Shown: piece after piece, positions 17,231 through 26,575 of the stretch | How the letters are laid out: each line of letters starts with the position of its first letter | Position numbering within the stretch: position 1 is the first letter of the stretch | Origin: Devosia litorisediminis | Lineage (GTDB): Bacteria > Pseudomonadota > Alphaproteobacteria > Rhizobiales > Devosiaceae | Length of the DNA: 64,000 bases | Reading direction: 5' to 3' | NCBI RefSeq assembly: GCF_018334155.1 | Contig: NZ_JAGXTP010000001.1 | Coordinates: 1,860,001 to 1,924,000, forward strand | Program-made: the position numbers and the translations under genes | Notes under the pieces: generated by a model | Database searches by the model: none | The model's input: the letters and a program-made list of their open reading frames with translations, nothing else | What the model was told of the DNA's origin: nothing

Positions 17231-17257
17231 GCGGCGCGACCATACCAGGAGTTTGTC

Positions 17258-17587
17258 ATGATCTATGAAATGCGCGTCTATCACTGTGTTCCCGGCCATT
17301 TGCCGACACTGCTTAAGCGGTTTGAAGACACCACGCTGGGTGTGTGGGAACGCATGGGCATTCGCCCCGCCGGGTTTTTCACAACCGTTGTGGGGGAGTC
17401 CAATCAGGATTTGACCTACTTTCTGGCATGGGAATCGCTCGAAGAGCGCGAGCGCGTCTGGGGGGCTTTCACCAAGGACCCTGAATGGGTCGCCGCCCGC
17501 GCTGCCCATATCGAAAAATACGGCGAAGTCGTCGCCAAGGTGTCCAACCAGTTCATGGCACCGACGGCCTTTTCGACCGTCAAATAG
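17258..17587 (+). CDS. NIPSNAP family protein
   Basis: 109 aa with AGGAG seven bases before ATG 17258. It begins MIYEMRVYHCVPGHLPTLLKRFE, the typical NIPSNAP opening (Tyr-Glu-x-Arg-x-Tyr), followed by LTYFLAWESLEERERVWGAF and a DPEWVAARAA segment. It belongs to the dimeric alpha/beta-barrel (ABM-like) superfamily, whose members include small monooxygenases and isomerases. Its function in bacteria is unclear; linkage to aromatic or acyl-CoA genes is common. Confidence 0.9.
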   Translation: MIYEMRVYHCVPGHLPTLLKRFEDTTLGVWERMGIRPAGFFTTVVGESNQDLTYFLAWESLEERERVWGAFTKDPEWVAARAAHIEKYGEVVAKVSNQFMAPTAFSTVK

Positions 17588-17629
17588 CCCCCCTAGCCGA
17601 ACCTGAATTTCCAAGAGCGAGCCGGTCTC

Positions 17630-18841
17630 ATGAACGCATCCACCAAATCTTCTGCACCCGCCGCGGCTGGCTTTGACTGGGCCGATCCCTTTCTGCTCGA
17701 AGATCAGTTGAGCACGGCTGAGCGCGCTGTGCGCGACCATGCGCGGGACTTTGCGACCAATGAGCTGTTGCCGGTGGCTGACCAGGCCTATCTCGACGAA
17801 GTCACCGATCGCGATCTGCTGCACCGCATGGGCCAGGCTGGTCTGTTCGGCCTGAGCCTGCCCAAGGAATATGGCGGCGCGGGCGAGAACTACGTCTCCT
17901 ATGGGCTGGCAGCGCGCGAGTTCGAACGCGTCGATTCCGGCTATCGCACCATTATGAGCGTGCAGTCTTCGCTGGTGATGTACCCCATCCATGCCTATGG
18001 CTCCGAAGAGCAGCGGCAGAAATACCTGCCCAAGCTGGCAGCGGGCGAGTGGATGGGCAGCTTTGGCCTGACCGAGCCTGAAGCCGGCTCGGACCCAGGT
18101 GGTATGACTACCCATGCGATCAAGACGGCCGACGGCTATCGCCTGAACGGTATCAAGCGCTGGATTGGTAACGCGCCGATTGCCGATGTGTTCGTGATCT
18201 GGGCCAAGTCGGAAGCCCATGACGGCAAGGTGCGTGGCTTTATTCTGGACCGCGGCCTGAAAGGACTGTCGACGCCCAAGATCGAAGGCAAGCTGAGCAT
18301 GCGCACCTCGATCACCGGCGAGGTGATCATGGAGAATGTCGAGGTCTCCGAGGATGCCTTGCTGCCCAATACATCAGGACTGGGCGGCCCGTTTGGCTGT
18401 CTGAACCGGGCGCGCTATGGCATTGCCTGGGGCGTGATGGGTGCCGCCGAGGATTGCTGGATGCGCGCTCGCCAGTACGGACTGGATCGCAAGCAGTTCA
18501 ACAAGCCGCTGGCGGGCACGCAGTTGTTCCAGAAAAAGCTTGCCGACATGCAGACCGAGATCGCCCTTGGCCTGCAGGCGGCGCTGCGCGTCGGTCGGCT
18601 GTTCGACGAAGACAAGATGGCGCCCGAAATGCTCTCGATCATCAAGCGCAACAATTGCGGCAAGGCGCTCGAAATCGCCCGCATCGCCCGCGACATGCAT
18701 GGCGGCAACGGCATCCTGGCGGGCAACCATGTGATGCGCCACGCGCAAAATCTGGAAAGCGTGAACACCTATGAGGGCACCCATGATGTCCACGCCCTGA
18801 TCCTGGGTCGCGCCCAGACAGGCCTGCAGGCCTTTTTCTAG
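17630..18841 (+). CDS. gcdH: Glutaryl-CoA dehydrogenase (acyl-CoA dehydrogenase family)
   Basis: 403 aa. It has the acyl-CoA dehydrogenase fold with [15 protein letters not shown] (flavin and substrate binding, about residues 144-158) and the catalytic glutamate Glu382 in [17 protein letters not shown]. The overall spacing, and motifs such as [17 protein letters not shown] and [19 protein letters not shown], match glutaryl-CoA dehydrogenases, which oxidise and decarboxylate glutaryl-CoA to crotonyl-CoA. The CoA-transferase gene 34 bases downstream could form the substrate. Confidence 0.92.
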   Translation: MNASTKSSAPAAAGFDWADPFLLEDQLSTAERAVRDHARDFATNELLPVADQAYLDEVTDRDLLHRMGQAGLFGLSLPKEYGGAGENYVSYGLAAREFERVDSGYRTIMSVQSSLVMYPIHAYGSEEQRQKYLPKLAAGEWMGSFGLTEPEAGSDPGGMTTHAIKTADGYRLNGIKRWIGNAPIADVFVIWAKSEAHDGKVRGFILDRGLKGLSTPKIEGKLSMRTSITGEVIMENVEVSEDALLPNTSGLGGPFGCLNRARYGIAWGVMGAAEDCWMRARQYGLDRKQFNKPLAGTQLFQKKLADMQTEIALGLQAALRVGRLFDEDKMAPEMLSIIKRNNCGKALEIARIARDMHGGNGILAGNHVMRHAQNLESVNTYEGTHDVHALILGRAQTGLQAFF

Positions 18842-18875
18842 GCGCCTATCAATATCTGACGTCGTGGAGATGCCC

Positions 18876-20051
18876 GTGAGCGCCCCTGATCAACTTCCCC
18901 CTCTGGCCGGCCTGCGTGTCGTGGAACTGGCGCGCATTCTCGCCGGCCCATGGCTGGGCCAGACACTGGCCGATCTGGGTGCCGAGGTGATCAAGATCGA
19001 AAGCCCGGAGGGCGACGACACCCGGAGTTGGGGCCCGCCGTTCATGGACCGTGATGATGGCAAGGGCGGCACCGAACGCGTGGCGGCCTATTTTCAGGCG
19101 GCCAATCGCGGCAAGACTTCGGTGGTGTGCGACCTGACCAAGGCTGGCGATCTGGCGCGGCTCAAGGCGCTGATCGCTGAAGCCGATGTGGTGATCGAGA
19201 ATTTCAAGGTTGGCGGTCTGGCCAAGTATGGCCTCGATTACGCGAGCGTGTCGCAGAGCAATCCGCGGCTGGTCTATGCCTCGATCACCGGCTTTGGCCA
19301 GAATGGCCCCCGCGCCGCCCAGCCCGGCTATGATTTTCTGATCCAGGGCATGTCGGGCATCATGGATCTGACCGGCGAGCCGGACGGCGAACCGCAAAAG
19401 GTCGGGGTGGCCTGGGTCGATATCTTCACCGGGCTTTATGGCGTAATCGGTGTGCAGGCAGCGCTGGCCGAGCGTGCACGCTCGGGCAAGGGGCAGCATA
19501 TCGATCTGGCGCTGCTCGATACCGCCGTTGCGGTGCTGGCCAATCAGGCCATGAACTACATGATCGGGGGCGAGGTGCCGCATCGGCTGGGCAATGCGCA
19601 TCCCAATATCGTGCCCTATCAGGTGTTCCCCGCTTCGGTCGGCCACCTGATCATCGCCTGCGGCAATGACCGGCAGTTTGTCGGCCTGTGCGGCGCGCTT
19701 GGCGTGGCCGAACTGAGCCAGGACGCCGAGTATGCGACCAATCCGGCGCGCGTGGCCAACCGTGTCGCGCTGACGGCCCTGCTCGATGCCCGCACCAGAC
19801 AACGCAGCCGCGCCGACCTGATTGCCGCGCTGGGTGTTGCCGGTGTGCCGTGCGGGCCAATCAATACCGTGGCAGATGCGCTGGACGACCCGCAATTGCA
19901 GGCGCGCGAGCTGGCCATTGCGCCACAGGGCGTACCCGGCCTGCGCAGCCCGCTGAAATTCTCGCGCAGCCCGCTGGCACTGGAGCATTCTGCCCCAACG
20001 CTGGGCGCCAGCGACATGCCGGTGTGGTCAAAGCGTGATGATCCGGCCTGA
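18876..20051 (+). CDS. CaiB/BaiF family CoA-transferase (family III)
   Basis: About 391 aa from a GTG at 18876 with GGAG six bases upstream; an ATG at 18870 and a GTG at 18864 are possible but sit on that ribosome site. It opens LAGLRVVELARILAGPWLGQTLADLGAEVIKIE, the family signature, and the catalytic aspartate lies in HIDLALLDTAVAVLANQ. Family III enzymes move CoA between carboxylic acids in a ternary complex. Next to gcdH it probably activates glutarate or a hydroxy-diacid using succinyl- or another acyl-CoA. Confidence 0.9.
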   Translation: MSAPDQLPPLAGLRVVELARILAGPWLGQTLADLGAEVIKIESPEGDDTRSWGPPFMDRDDGKGGTERVAAYFQAANRGKTSVVCDLTKAGDLARLKALIAEADVVIENFKVGGLAKYGLDYASVSQSNPRLVYASITGFGQNGPRAAQPGYDFLIQGMSGIMDLTGEPDGEPQKVGVAWVDIFTGLYGVIGVQAALAERARSGKGQHIDLALLDTAVAVLANQAMNYMIGGEVPHRLGNAHPNIVPYQVFPASVGHLIIACGNDRQFVGLCGALGVAELSQDAEYATNPARVANRVALTALLDARTRQRSRADLIAALGVAGVPCGPINTVADALDDPQLQARELAIAPQGVPGLRSPLKFSRSPLALEHSAPTLGASDMPVWSKRDDPA

Positions 20052-20160
20052 GCCATCGCGGCGAATGTGATCACGTGCGGGTTTGACGCGCGCGAAAGCT
20101 TCGATCAAAGATGGCCGCCTTTGAGGCAGATCAGTTGGATTCCCGTCATGCCCGGGTCTC

Positions 20161-21408
20161 TTGAACCGCATCTTGCTGGACGGTTCAGGGATCGGGATTG
20201 CGTTGGCCAGAGTAAAGATCGAGCGCGGCTCCCCTGACTATTGGCGCGCCTCTGCTGCGCTGTTTCTGGCCGCTTTTTCCGTCTTTGCCGCCGTCTATTC
20301 GGTGCAGCCGCTGCTACCGGTCTTTGCCGTGGAATTTGGCCTCGATGCCGCGACAAGTTCGGTCTCGCTGTCGGCGACGACCGCCACGCTGGCGCTCTCA
20401 CTGTTGCTGATCGGCTGGCTGGGCAACCGGTTCAACCGCAAGCGATTGATGTTGGCTACCATGCTGGCGACGGCTGTGCTGGTACTGGCAGTGCCCGCCA
20501 GCGTGGACTGGACCAGCCTGGTTGTGGCACGCGCGCTGCTGGGTATTGCGGTTTGCGGGGTGCCAGCCATCGCCATGGTCTATCTGGCCGAAGAAATGTC
20601 CAATTCGGCGCTGGGGCTGGGCATGGGGCTGTTCGTCGGTGGTTCGGCCCTGGGTGGCATGAGCGGGCGGCTGATGGTGGGATATCTCTCGGAGATGATC
20701 GGCTGGCGTGCCGCGCTGACGGCGCTGGGCGTGCTGATCCTGATCAATGCGCTGGTCTTCCTGCTGCTATTGCCCGCGCCCAAAACCCCGCGCGCGACAA
20801 CACTGAGCGTGCGCCAATTGGGCGCCAATTTCGCCAGTGTGTTCTCCGACAAGGCACTGCCCCTGTTGTTTTTGTGCTCGTTCCTGATGATGGGCGGCTT
20901 TGTCGCCATCTATAACTATGTCGGCTTCCGTCTGCTCGCCCCACCCTACAATCTTGATCATGGCCAGATCGCACTGGTGTTCGTGGTCTATCTGGTGGGC
21001 ACGTTGGGCTCGGCCTGGATGGGCTCGCTGGCCGGACGACTGGGGCGGCGCAAAGTGTTCTGGCCGCTGATTGTGGTGATGCTGACGGGATTGGCGATCA
21101 CCCTGATGAGTTCGCTCTGGGCCATTGTGGCCGGCATGGCGATCATGACCTTCTCGTTTTTTGGCGCACATTCGATCGCCAGCGCCTGGGTGGCGCGCCG
21201 GTCCCAGGATGCGCGGGCGCAGGGCAGCGCCATCTATCTTCTCGCCTATTATGCCGGCTCAAGCGTCATCGGCACGCTGGGCGGCTATGGCTGGAGCCAT
21301 TGGGGCTGGCCAGGCGTGGTGGGCTTTTCGGCCATCACCTTTACTATCGCCCTGCTGCTGGCTTGGCGGCTCTACATCCTGCCGCCGCTCAACCTGCCCG
21401 TGGATTGA
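20161..21408 (+). CDS. MFS transporter
   Basis: Up to 415 aa from a TTG at 20161; a second TTG at 20203 would remove 14 residues, and neither has a good ribosome site. Twelve hydrophobic segments are seen. The loop between segments 2 and 3 reads WLGNRFNRKRLML (about residues 85-97), the MFS signature, and a second copy LAGRLGRRKVFW lies in the other half. The sequence YSVQPLLPVFAVEFGLD near residue 45 is typical of YnfM-like exporters. Substrate not predictable. Confidence 0.88.
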   Translation: MNRILLDGSGIGIALARVKIERGSPDYWRASAALFLAAFSVFAAVYSVQPLLPVFAVEFGLDAATSSVSLSATTATLALSLLLIGWLGNRFNRKRLMLATMLATAVLVLAVPASVDWTSLVVARALLGIAVCGVPAIAMVYLAEEMSNSALGLGMGLFVGGSALGGMSGRLMVGYLSEMIGWRAALTALGVLILINALVFLLLLPAPKTPRATTLSVRQLGANFASVFSDKALPLLFLCSFLMMGGFVAIYNYVGFRLLAPPYNLDHGQIALVFVVYLVGTLGSAWMGSLAGRLGRRKVFWPLIVVMLTGLAITLMSSLWAIVAGMAIMTFSFFGAHSIASAWVARRSQDARAQGSAIYLLAYYAGSSVIGTLGGYGWSHWGWPGVVGFSAITFTIALLLAWRLYILPPLNLPVD

Positions 21409-21532
21409 AGCAGCAAAAAATTGCATGACGGGTGCCCGCCCGCGATGCGATAACGGACCACACCTGCAAACTGTCCGGAACCGCAATGCTGCCTGAAACC
21501 CGATCCAAGCGCCCGGACGCGCCCCGCGTGTT

Positions 21533-23287
21533 GTGGCCATGATCAACGGCGCAGCCGTCTCACGACGCTATATCCGGCTGAGCACGCTCAATGCGCTGAT
21601 CGGGCTGAGCCTGTGTGGCGCGGCGGCCTATTTCGGTGGTCGCACGGCGTCTGATCTGCAGGCGAGCCAACTGGGCGCAGCGGCGCAGCAAATTCTCAAT
21701 GTGCAGGCCGAGGCGCTGAACGGTGCGCTCGACAAGTACCGCATGCTGCCAGTGATGCTGGGACACCGTCCGGACACAGCGGCGCTGTTCGAACCGGGGG
21801 CGGACACGGCAGCGACGCGGCGCATTGCCGTGCAGGCAGCGGGTATTTCAGGCGCACTGGACGTGGTGTTTGTGCGCCCCACAGGCGCGGTTCTGGCGCG
21901 GGCCTCGGCCTCGGTGGCGGATGTTATTGCCCCTGATTCAGATCTGATGCGTGCCGCCCTGCAGGGGCGACTGGGCCGCGACGAACGGGTGCTGGCAGAT
22001 GGCCGGCGCACTTATGTGTTCAGTTCGGCAATGTGGCAGGGCACCACCGTGATCGGCGCAGTGGCAGTCTATGTCGACCTTGAAACCATCGAGGACAACT
22101 GGTCGCTGATCAACAATCCCATTCTGGCGTCTGACGCCTCAGGCATGGTGATCATTTCCAACCGCCCTGCCTGGCGGATGGCACCGCGGCCCGATTTCCG
22201 CAATACGGTGGAGGGTGGTGGCGCCAATCCAATGCTCGAAGAACCGACCCGCTATCTGGCCCGTTCGCGCTATCTGGCGCCGCTGAACTGGACGCTGACC
22301 GTCTTGTTGCAGGCCGCACCGATGCGGCTGGCGGCAGCCCTGTGGGGCGGGCTGGCGGCGGCGCTGACGCTGGGTCTGACGCTGGCCGTGCAGATGCTGA
22401 TCAACCGCAACTTTGCCATTGTGCGCCGTACCAGGGCACAGCGTGCCAATGCCCTGCGGCTGGAACGGATCGTGCGCGACAGAACCCGCGAACTGCTCGA
22501 TACCAATACCTCGCTGGCCTATGAGGTGGGGGAGCGCAAGGCGGCGGTCGAGATGTTGCGCAAGACCCAGGCCGAACTGGTACAGACCGGCAAGATGGCC
22601 GCGCTCGGCCAGATGTCGACGGCGCTGTCACACGAGATCAACCAGCCGCTTTCGGCGGTCAAAACCTATGCGCAGAATGCGCTGACCTATCTGCAACGGG
22701 GCCGGCAATCCGAGGCGATGGAGAATATTGGCCGTATTTCGGAGCTGACCGACCGGATGGCGGCAATTTCCAAGCATTTGCGCAACTTTGCGCGCAAGCC
22801 CAACCCGACATTCGGCTCGACCACCATTGCCAAGGTCATCGAAGACGCGCTGCTCGTGGTGTCGGCCCGCTTGCGTGAGCAGAGCGTGACGGTGACCACC
22901 GATCTGCACGATGCGGGCTTGCTGGTGCGGGGCGGACCGGTGCGGCTGCAGCAGGTGATGGTCAATCTGATCCTGAACGCACTCGACGCCATGAAGGGCC
23001 AATCCGACCCGACAATTGCGATCAGCGTTGCGCAGGTCGAGAACACTGTGCAGGTCTCGGTCCGCGACAATGGACCGGGCATTGAAACGCAAGACCTCGA
23101 CCAGATCTTTGATCCGTTCTTTACCACCAAGGAGGTGGGTCAGGGCCTGGGTCTGGGCTTGTCGATCTCCTACAACATCATCAAGGATTTCGGCGGCACC
23201 TTGTCGGCTCACAATAGTGAGGATGGTGGCGCCTGCTTTGTGGTCAGTCTGGATCAGGGCGAGGGTGAACAGGTGGCTGCGCAATGA
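21533..23287 (+). CDS. dctB: DctB-type C4-dicarboxylate sensor histidine kinase
   Basis: 584 aa from a GTG at 21533, or 582 from ATG 21539. It has two membrane segments (about residues 18-36 and 265-288) that enclose a roughly 230-residue periplasmic sensor of the double-PAS (DctB) type with LIAP-like IISNRPAWRM. A helical linker and the H-box ALSHEINQPLSAVKTYA (His about 367) follow, then an ATPase domain with DNGPGI and GLGLGLSIS. It is predicted to sense dicarboxylates and phosphorylate DctD, whose gene overlaps its end by four bases. No dctA transporter gene is adjacent; a TRAP system lies 8 kb downstream. Confidence 0.9.
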   Translation: MAMINGAAVSRRYIRLSTLNALIGLSLCGAAAYFGGRTASDLQASQLGAAAQQILNVQAEALNGALDKYRMLPVMLGHRPDTAALFEPGADTAATRRIAVQAAGISGALDVVFVRPTGAVLARASASVADVIAPDSDLMRAALQGRLGRDERVLADGRRTYVFSSAMWQGTTVIGAVAVYVDLETIEDNWSLINNPILASDASGMVIISNRPAWRMAPRPDFRNTVEGGGANPMLEEPTRYLARSRYLAPLNWTLTVLLQAAPMRLAAALWGGLAAALTLGLTLAVQMLINRNFAIVRRTRAQRANALRLERIVRDRTRELLDTNTSLAYEVGERKAAVEMLRKTQAELVQTGKMAALGQMSTALSHEINQPLSAVKTYAQNALTYLQRGRQSEAMENIGRISELTDRMAAISKHLRNFARKPNPTFGSTTIAKVIEDALLVVSARLREQSVTVTTDLHDAGLLVRGGPVRLQQVMVNLILNALDAMKGQSDPTIAISVAQVENTVQVSVRDNGPGIETQDLDQIFDPFFTTKEVGQGLGLGLSISYNIIKDFGGTLSAHNSEDGGACFVVSLDQGEGEQVAAQ

Positions 23288-24627
23288 GTTTGCCCATCGA
23301 AGTGCTGCTGGTTGATGATGAAGAAGATCTGCGCCGGGCGACCAGCCAGACATTGGATCTGGTCGGGTTTCCGGTACGCACGACCGCCTCGGCGGAAGAA
23401 GCGCTCGCCTCGGTCTCGCGCGGCTGGCACGGCATTCTTGTGACCGATATCCGCATGCCCGGCATGGACGGCATGACCCTGTTGCGCAAGGCGGTCGCCA
23501 TTGATCCCGACCTGCCTGTGCTGCTGCTGACCGGGCATGGCGACGTCAATCTGGCGGTCGATGCGATGCGCGATGGCGCCTATGATTTCATCGAAAAACC
23601 CTTTTCGGTCGAACGCCTGCTTGATTCCATTACCCGCGCAATGGAGAAGCGCCAGCTGACGCTGGAAAACCGCGCCCTGCGCTCCAGCGTTGCCAACCGT
23701 TCCGATGATCTGGAGACCCGTCTGGTGGGACGGACGCCGGTCATGGTGGCGGTGCGCAAGCAGATCCGCGCCGTCGCGCCCACCCGAGCCGATGTGCTGA
23801 TCGTGGGCGACACCGGGACCGGCAAGGAGTTGGCCGCGCGCGCCATCCACGATCTGTCGTCAGATGAAGACCGGCCCTTTGTCGCCATCAATTGCGCAGC
23901 CATCCCCGCAGAGATGATGGAGGCCGAATTGTTCGGCTATGAGGTTGGGGCCTTTGCCGGCGCGATGCGGGCCCGGGTGGGCAAGTTCGAACATGCCCGC
24001 AATGGCACGATCTTCCTGGACGATATCGAGAACATGCCGCTCTATCTGCAGGCCAAGCTGTTGCGCGTTGTACAGGAGCGGGCCGTGACGCGGTTGGGGT
24101 CGCACGAGCCGATCGCGCTCAATGCGCGCTTCATCGCAACTTCCAGCGTTGATCTGGAGCGGGCCGCCAATGAGGAGAGCTTTCGCAAGGATCTGCTCTA
24201 TCGGCTCAACATCGCCACGTTGCGCCTGCCGCCACTGGCCGACCGGGCCGAGGACATCCCTGCCCTGTTTGCCCATTTGGTTCAGATCGTTGCCACGCAG
24301 TTGCGCGTGCCGGCGCCAAGCCTGTCCACCAGCTATCTGTCCAGCCTTAGCCTTCGCCCCTGGCCGGGCAATGTTCGCGAATTGCGCAATGCCGCCGAAC
24401 GCTATGTTCTGGGCATTGATGGCGTCGAGGAGGCACGTGCCGCCACCAGTGCAACGACGCTGCGCGAGCGGGTCCAGGCCTTTGAACGCCAGGCCATCGC
24501 CGACGAACTCCGCGCCCAGAATGGCAGCCTGAAGGCCGTCTACGAGGTTCTCGGCCTATCGCGGAAATCGCTATACGAAAAAATGGTCAAGCTGGGGCTG
24601 GACCGCAAGGACTTCCGGGAGGACTGA
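23284..24627 (+). CDS. dctD: DctD-type sigma54-dependent response regulator with altered GAFTGA and Walker B motifs
   Basis: 447 aa in three domains: receiver (about residues 5-120; Asp55, Lys105), AAA+ (about residues 145-375; Walker A GDTGTGKE at 175-182), and a Fis-type HTH at the C-terminus (LKAVYEVLGLSRKSLYEKMVKLGL). Two expected motifs differ: the sigma54-contact loop reads GAFAGA (222-227; the threonine is Ala225), and Walker B reads FLDDIE (Asp247 where Glu is usual). It pairs with DctB upstream (four-base overlap). Whether it still activates sigma54 promoters is open. Confidence 0.92.
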   Translation: MSLPIEVLLVDDEEDLRRATSQTLDLVGFPVRTTASAEEALASVSRGWHGILVTDIRMPGMDGMTLLRKAVAIDPDLPVLLLTGHGDVNLAVDAMRDGAYDFIEKPFSVERLLDSITRAMEKRQLTLENRALRSSVANRSDDLETRLVGRTPVMVAVRKQIRAVAPTRADVLIVGDTGTGKELAARAIHDLSSDEDRPFVAINCAAIPAEMMEAELFGYEVGAFAGAMRARVGKFEHARNGTIFLDDIENMPLYLQAKLLRVVQERAVTRLGSHEPIALNARFIATSSVDLERAANEESFRKDLLYRLNIATLRLPPLADRAEDIPALFAHLVQIVATQLRVPAPSLSTSYLSSLSLRPWPGNVRELRNAAERYVLGIDGVEEARAATSATTLRERVQAFERQAIADELRAQNGSLKAVYEVLGLSRKSLYEKMVKLGLDRKDFRED

Positions 24628-24634
24628 GGCCCGA

Positions 24635-25054
24635 TCAGCGCCGGGTCAGTTCAACCACCGGAATGGTGCGTGTGGTCTTTTCCGCATAGTCGGCGAACTG
24701 GGGGAACAGGCTCGCCTGTCTGGCATAGGTCGCATCGCGCTCTGCTCCCTCAAGGACGCGCGCCCGAACCGGGAGCCGCTCAATTGTGGTGCCATCACCG
24801 ACGGAAATATCGAATTCCGGCTGAGCGACGATATTGTGAAACCAGGATGGGTCCTTGGGACCGCCGGCATAGGACGCAAAGACGAACCAGCGGTTGTCGT
24901 CCTGTGGCAGGAACATCAGGGGCTGGGTGCGCTCGACCCCTGACTTGGCCCCAATGGCATGCAGCAGCAGCACAGGGGCATCTTTGAAATAGCCACCCGG
25001 CTTGCCGCCATTGGCATTGAAGTCTGCAATCACCTGATCGTTGAAGTCGCTCAT
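24635..25054 (-). CDS. Nitroreductase/deazaflavin (DDN) family protein
   Basis: 139 aa with AGGGA upstream of ATG 25054. It resembles the DUF385/DDN split-barrel family: FNANGGKPGGYFKDAPVLLL, then GAKSGVERTQPLMFLP, ASYAGGPKDPSWFHNI (the conserved Gly-Gly-x-x-x-x-Pro-x-Trp motif, about residues 61-76) and FPQFADYAEKTTRTIPVVEL. Actinobacterial members use cofactor F420. No F420 biosynthesis gene is in the window, so an alternative flavin is possible. The stop is eight bases from the convergent dctD stop. Confidence 0.83.
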   Translation of the reverse strand: MSDFNDQVIADFNANGGKPGGYFKDAPVLLLHAIGAKSGVERTQPLMFLPQDDNRWFVFASYAGGPKDPSWFHNIVAQPEFDISVGDGTTIERLPVRARVLEGAERDATYARQASLFPQFADYAEKTTRTIPVVELTRR

Positions 25055-25147
25055 GGTCCCTGCCCTTGCCTATGTGTGTCGTCCAGACCCCAGAGGTGGG
25101 GTACCGGGTCCGACGGCACAAGGGGCAGCGCCATTCCGGCTGAGCCA

Positions 25148-26575
25148 TCAGTCCTTTGGCGTGAAGCCGGTACGGGTCATTTCGCCCCAGTCATTTTCTG
25201 AGCGGATGTATTGCCAATAGCCCTTGATGCGCCAGAAATTATTGAGCTGGCGATAGCCAAAATTCTCCAGAACTGCTGCGGCTGTCAGCACCGCCAGGTC
25301 GCGCGCCCTCGGAAAACGTCTAATTTCGACTTCTTCCAGTACCAGCGACGCCACGCTGACGAATACGCCGAACACAAAGACAAGGGCGGTGTAGGCCAGC
25401 AGGAAATCGGTATCGAGCACGCCGAGCAGCCACAGGAGTGGCACCAGAAAATAGCCGATGACCTCAGCGATGGGACCGAGGACATCGACGATCAGCATTT
25501 GGCCGAAGCCCAGTATGCCGACGCGACCATAGCGCGGGTTCAGCGCCATGTGGCGATAGCGGAAGAATGCCTCAAGCGCCCCGCGCTGCCAACGCGCACG
25601 CTGGCGGCTCAGAACTGCCAGGCTTTCGGGCGCCTCGGTCCAGCACACAGGTTCGGGGATAAAGACGATGCGATAGCGGCGCTTGTTGTCGATCATGTAG
25701 CGATGCAGCTTGATGACGATATCGAGGTCTTCGCCAGCCGACCCCTTGGTATAGCCACCCACGGCAACGGCCTCGCGACGGCGGAACATGCCAAAGGCGC
25801 CCGACACCAGCATCAGGGTATTGATGTGGCTCCAGGCCAGCCGCGCCATGAGAAAGGCGCGCAGATACTCAACCACCTGAAACAGCGGCAGGATCTTGTT
25901 GGGTAGCCTGATCTGGGTCACCCGCCCGTTGTCGACCACGGAGTTGTTGACGATACGGATCGTGCCGCCCACGGCCACGGTCCGGATGGGATCTTCGATG
26001 TAGGGCTGGGCGGCGCGGATCAGCGCGTCAGCTTCGAGTACGGAGTCCCCGTCGATGATGCAGAACAGCGGCGCGCGCGAGACGTTGATGCCGGCATTTT
26101 GCGCGTCGGCCTTGCCGCCATTGAACTTGTCGACAACGATCAGCCGGTCAGACGACGGCGCGCTGTAGATCCCGCGAATTTCCTCGTGCTCAAGCTTCGC
26201 TTCATAAGCGCGTTCAACCGGCTCGAGCCCAAAGGCATCGATCAGGCATTGCAGCGTGTCGTCCTTGGAGCCGTCATTGACGACGAGCACTTCGTAGTTC
26301 GGGTATTCCAGCGCCATCAGCGAGCGCACGCTTTCGACCACATTGGCCTGCTCGTTGAACGCCGGCACGATCAGCGCAATAGGCGGTGCGACCTCACTAT
26401 AGCGGTGCCAGAGTACTGCGGAACGGGCCACGGGCGGACGGCTGGCCAGGGCAATGGCAGCAGCAATCAGCTGGAACACGTAGATGGCAGACTGCGCCAG
26501 CGCGACGAACACGATCACCCAGGCGGCGCCGCGCCCGATGGTGATGGCCAATGCGATCAAATCGACTTCGTTCAT
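25148..26575 (-). CDS. Processive family 2 glycosyltransferase, inner-membrane
   Basis: 475 aa. One N-terminal membrane segment (about residues 14-43) precedes a cytoplasmic GT-A domain: IALIVPAFNEQANV, VLVVNDGSKDDT, IIDGDSV (acceptor-metal Asp-x-Asp), TEAPESL and QRARWQRG (the Gln-x-x-Arg-Trp motif of processive synthases). Several C-terminal membrane helices follow (about residues 365-420). It is expected to polymerise and export a polysaccharide, as PgaC, YaiP and cellulose synthases do. It is the last gene of a minus-strand set and overlaps the HEAT gene by four bases (ATGA). Confidence 0.9.
   Translation of the reverse strand: MNEVDLIALAITIGRGAAWVIVFVALAQSAIYVFQLIAAAIALASRPPVARSAVLWHRYSEVAPPIALIVPAFNEQANVVESVRSLMALEYPNYEVLVVNDGSKDDTLQCLIDAFGLEPVERAYEAKLEHEEIRGIYSAPSSDRLIVVDKFNGGKADAQNAGINVSRAPLFCIIDGDSVLEADALIRAAQPYIEDPIRTVAVGGTIRIVNNSVVDNGRVTQIRLPNKILPLFQVVEYLRAFLMARLAWSHINTLMLVSGAFGMFRRREAVAVGGYTKGSAGEDLDIVIKLHRYMIDNKRRYRIVFIPEPVCWTEAPESLAVLSRQRARWQRGALEAFFRYRHMALNPRYGRVGILGFGQMLIVDVLGPIAEVIGYFLVPLLWLLGVLDTDFLLAYTALVFVFGVFVSVASLVLEEVEIRRFPRARDLAVLTAAAVLENFGYRQLNNFWRIKGYWQYIRSENDWGEMTRTGFTPKD

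Noticed and set aside
16805..18220. 471-codon open frame on the minus strand
   Set aside because: Antisense to YciI, NIPSNAP and gcdH genes, all recognised on the plus strand.
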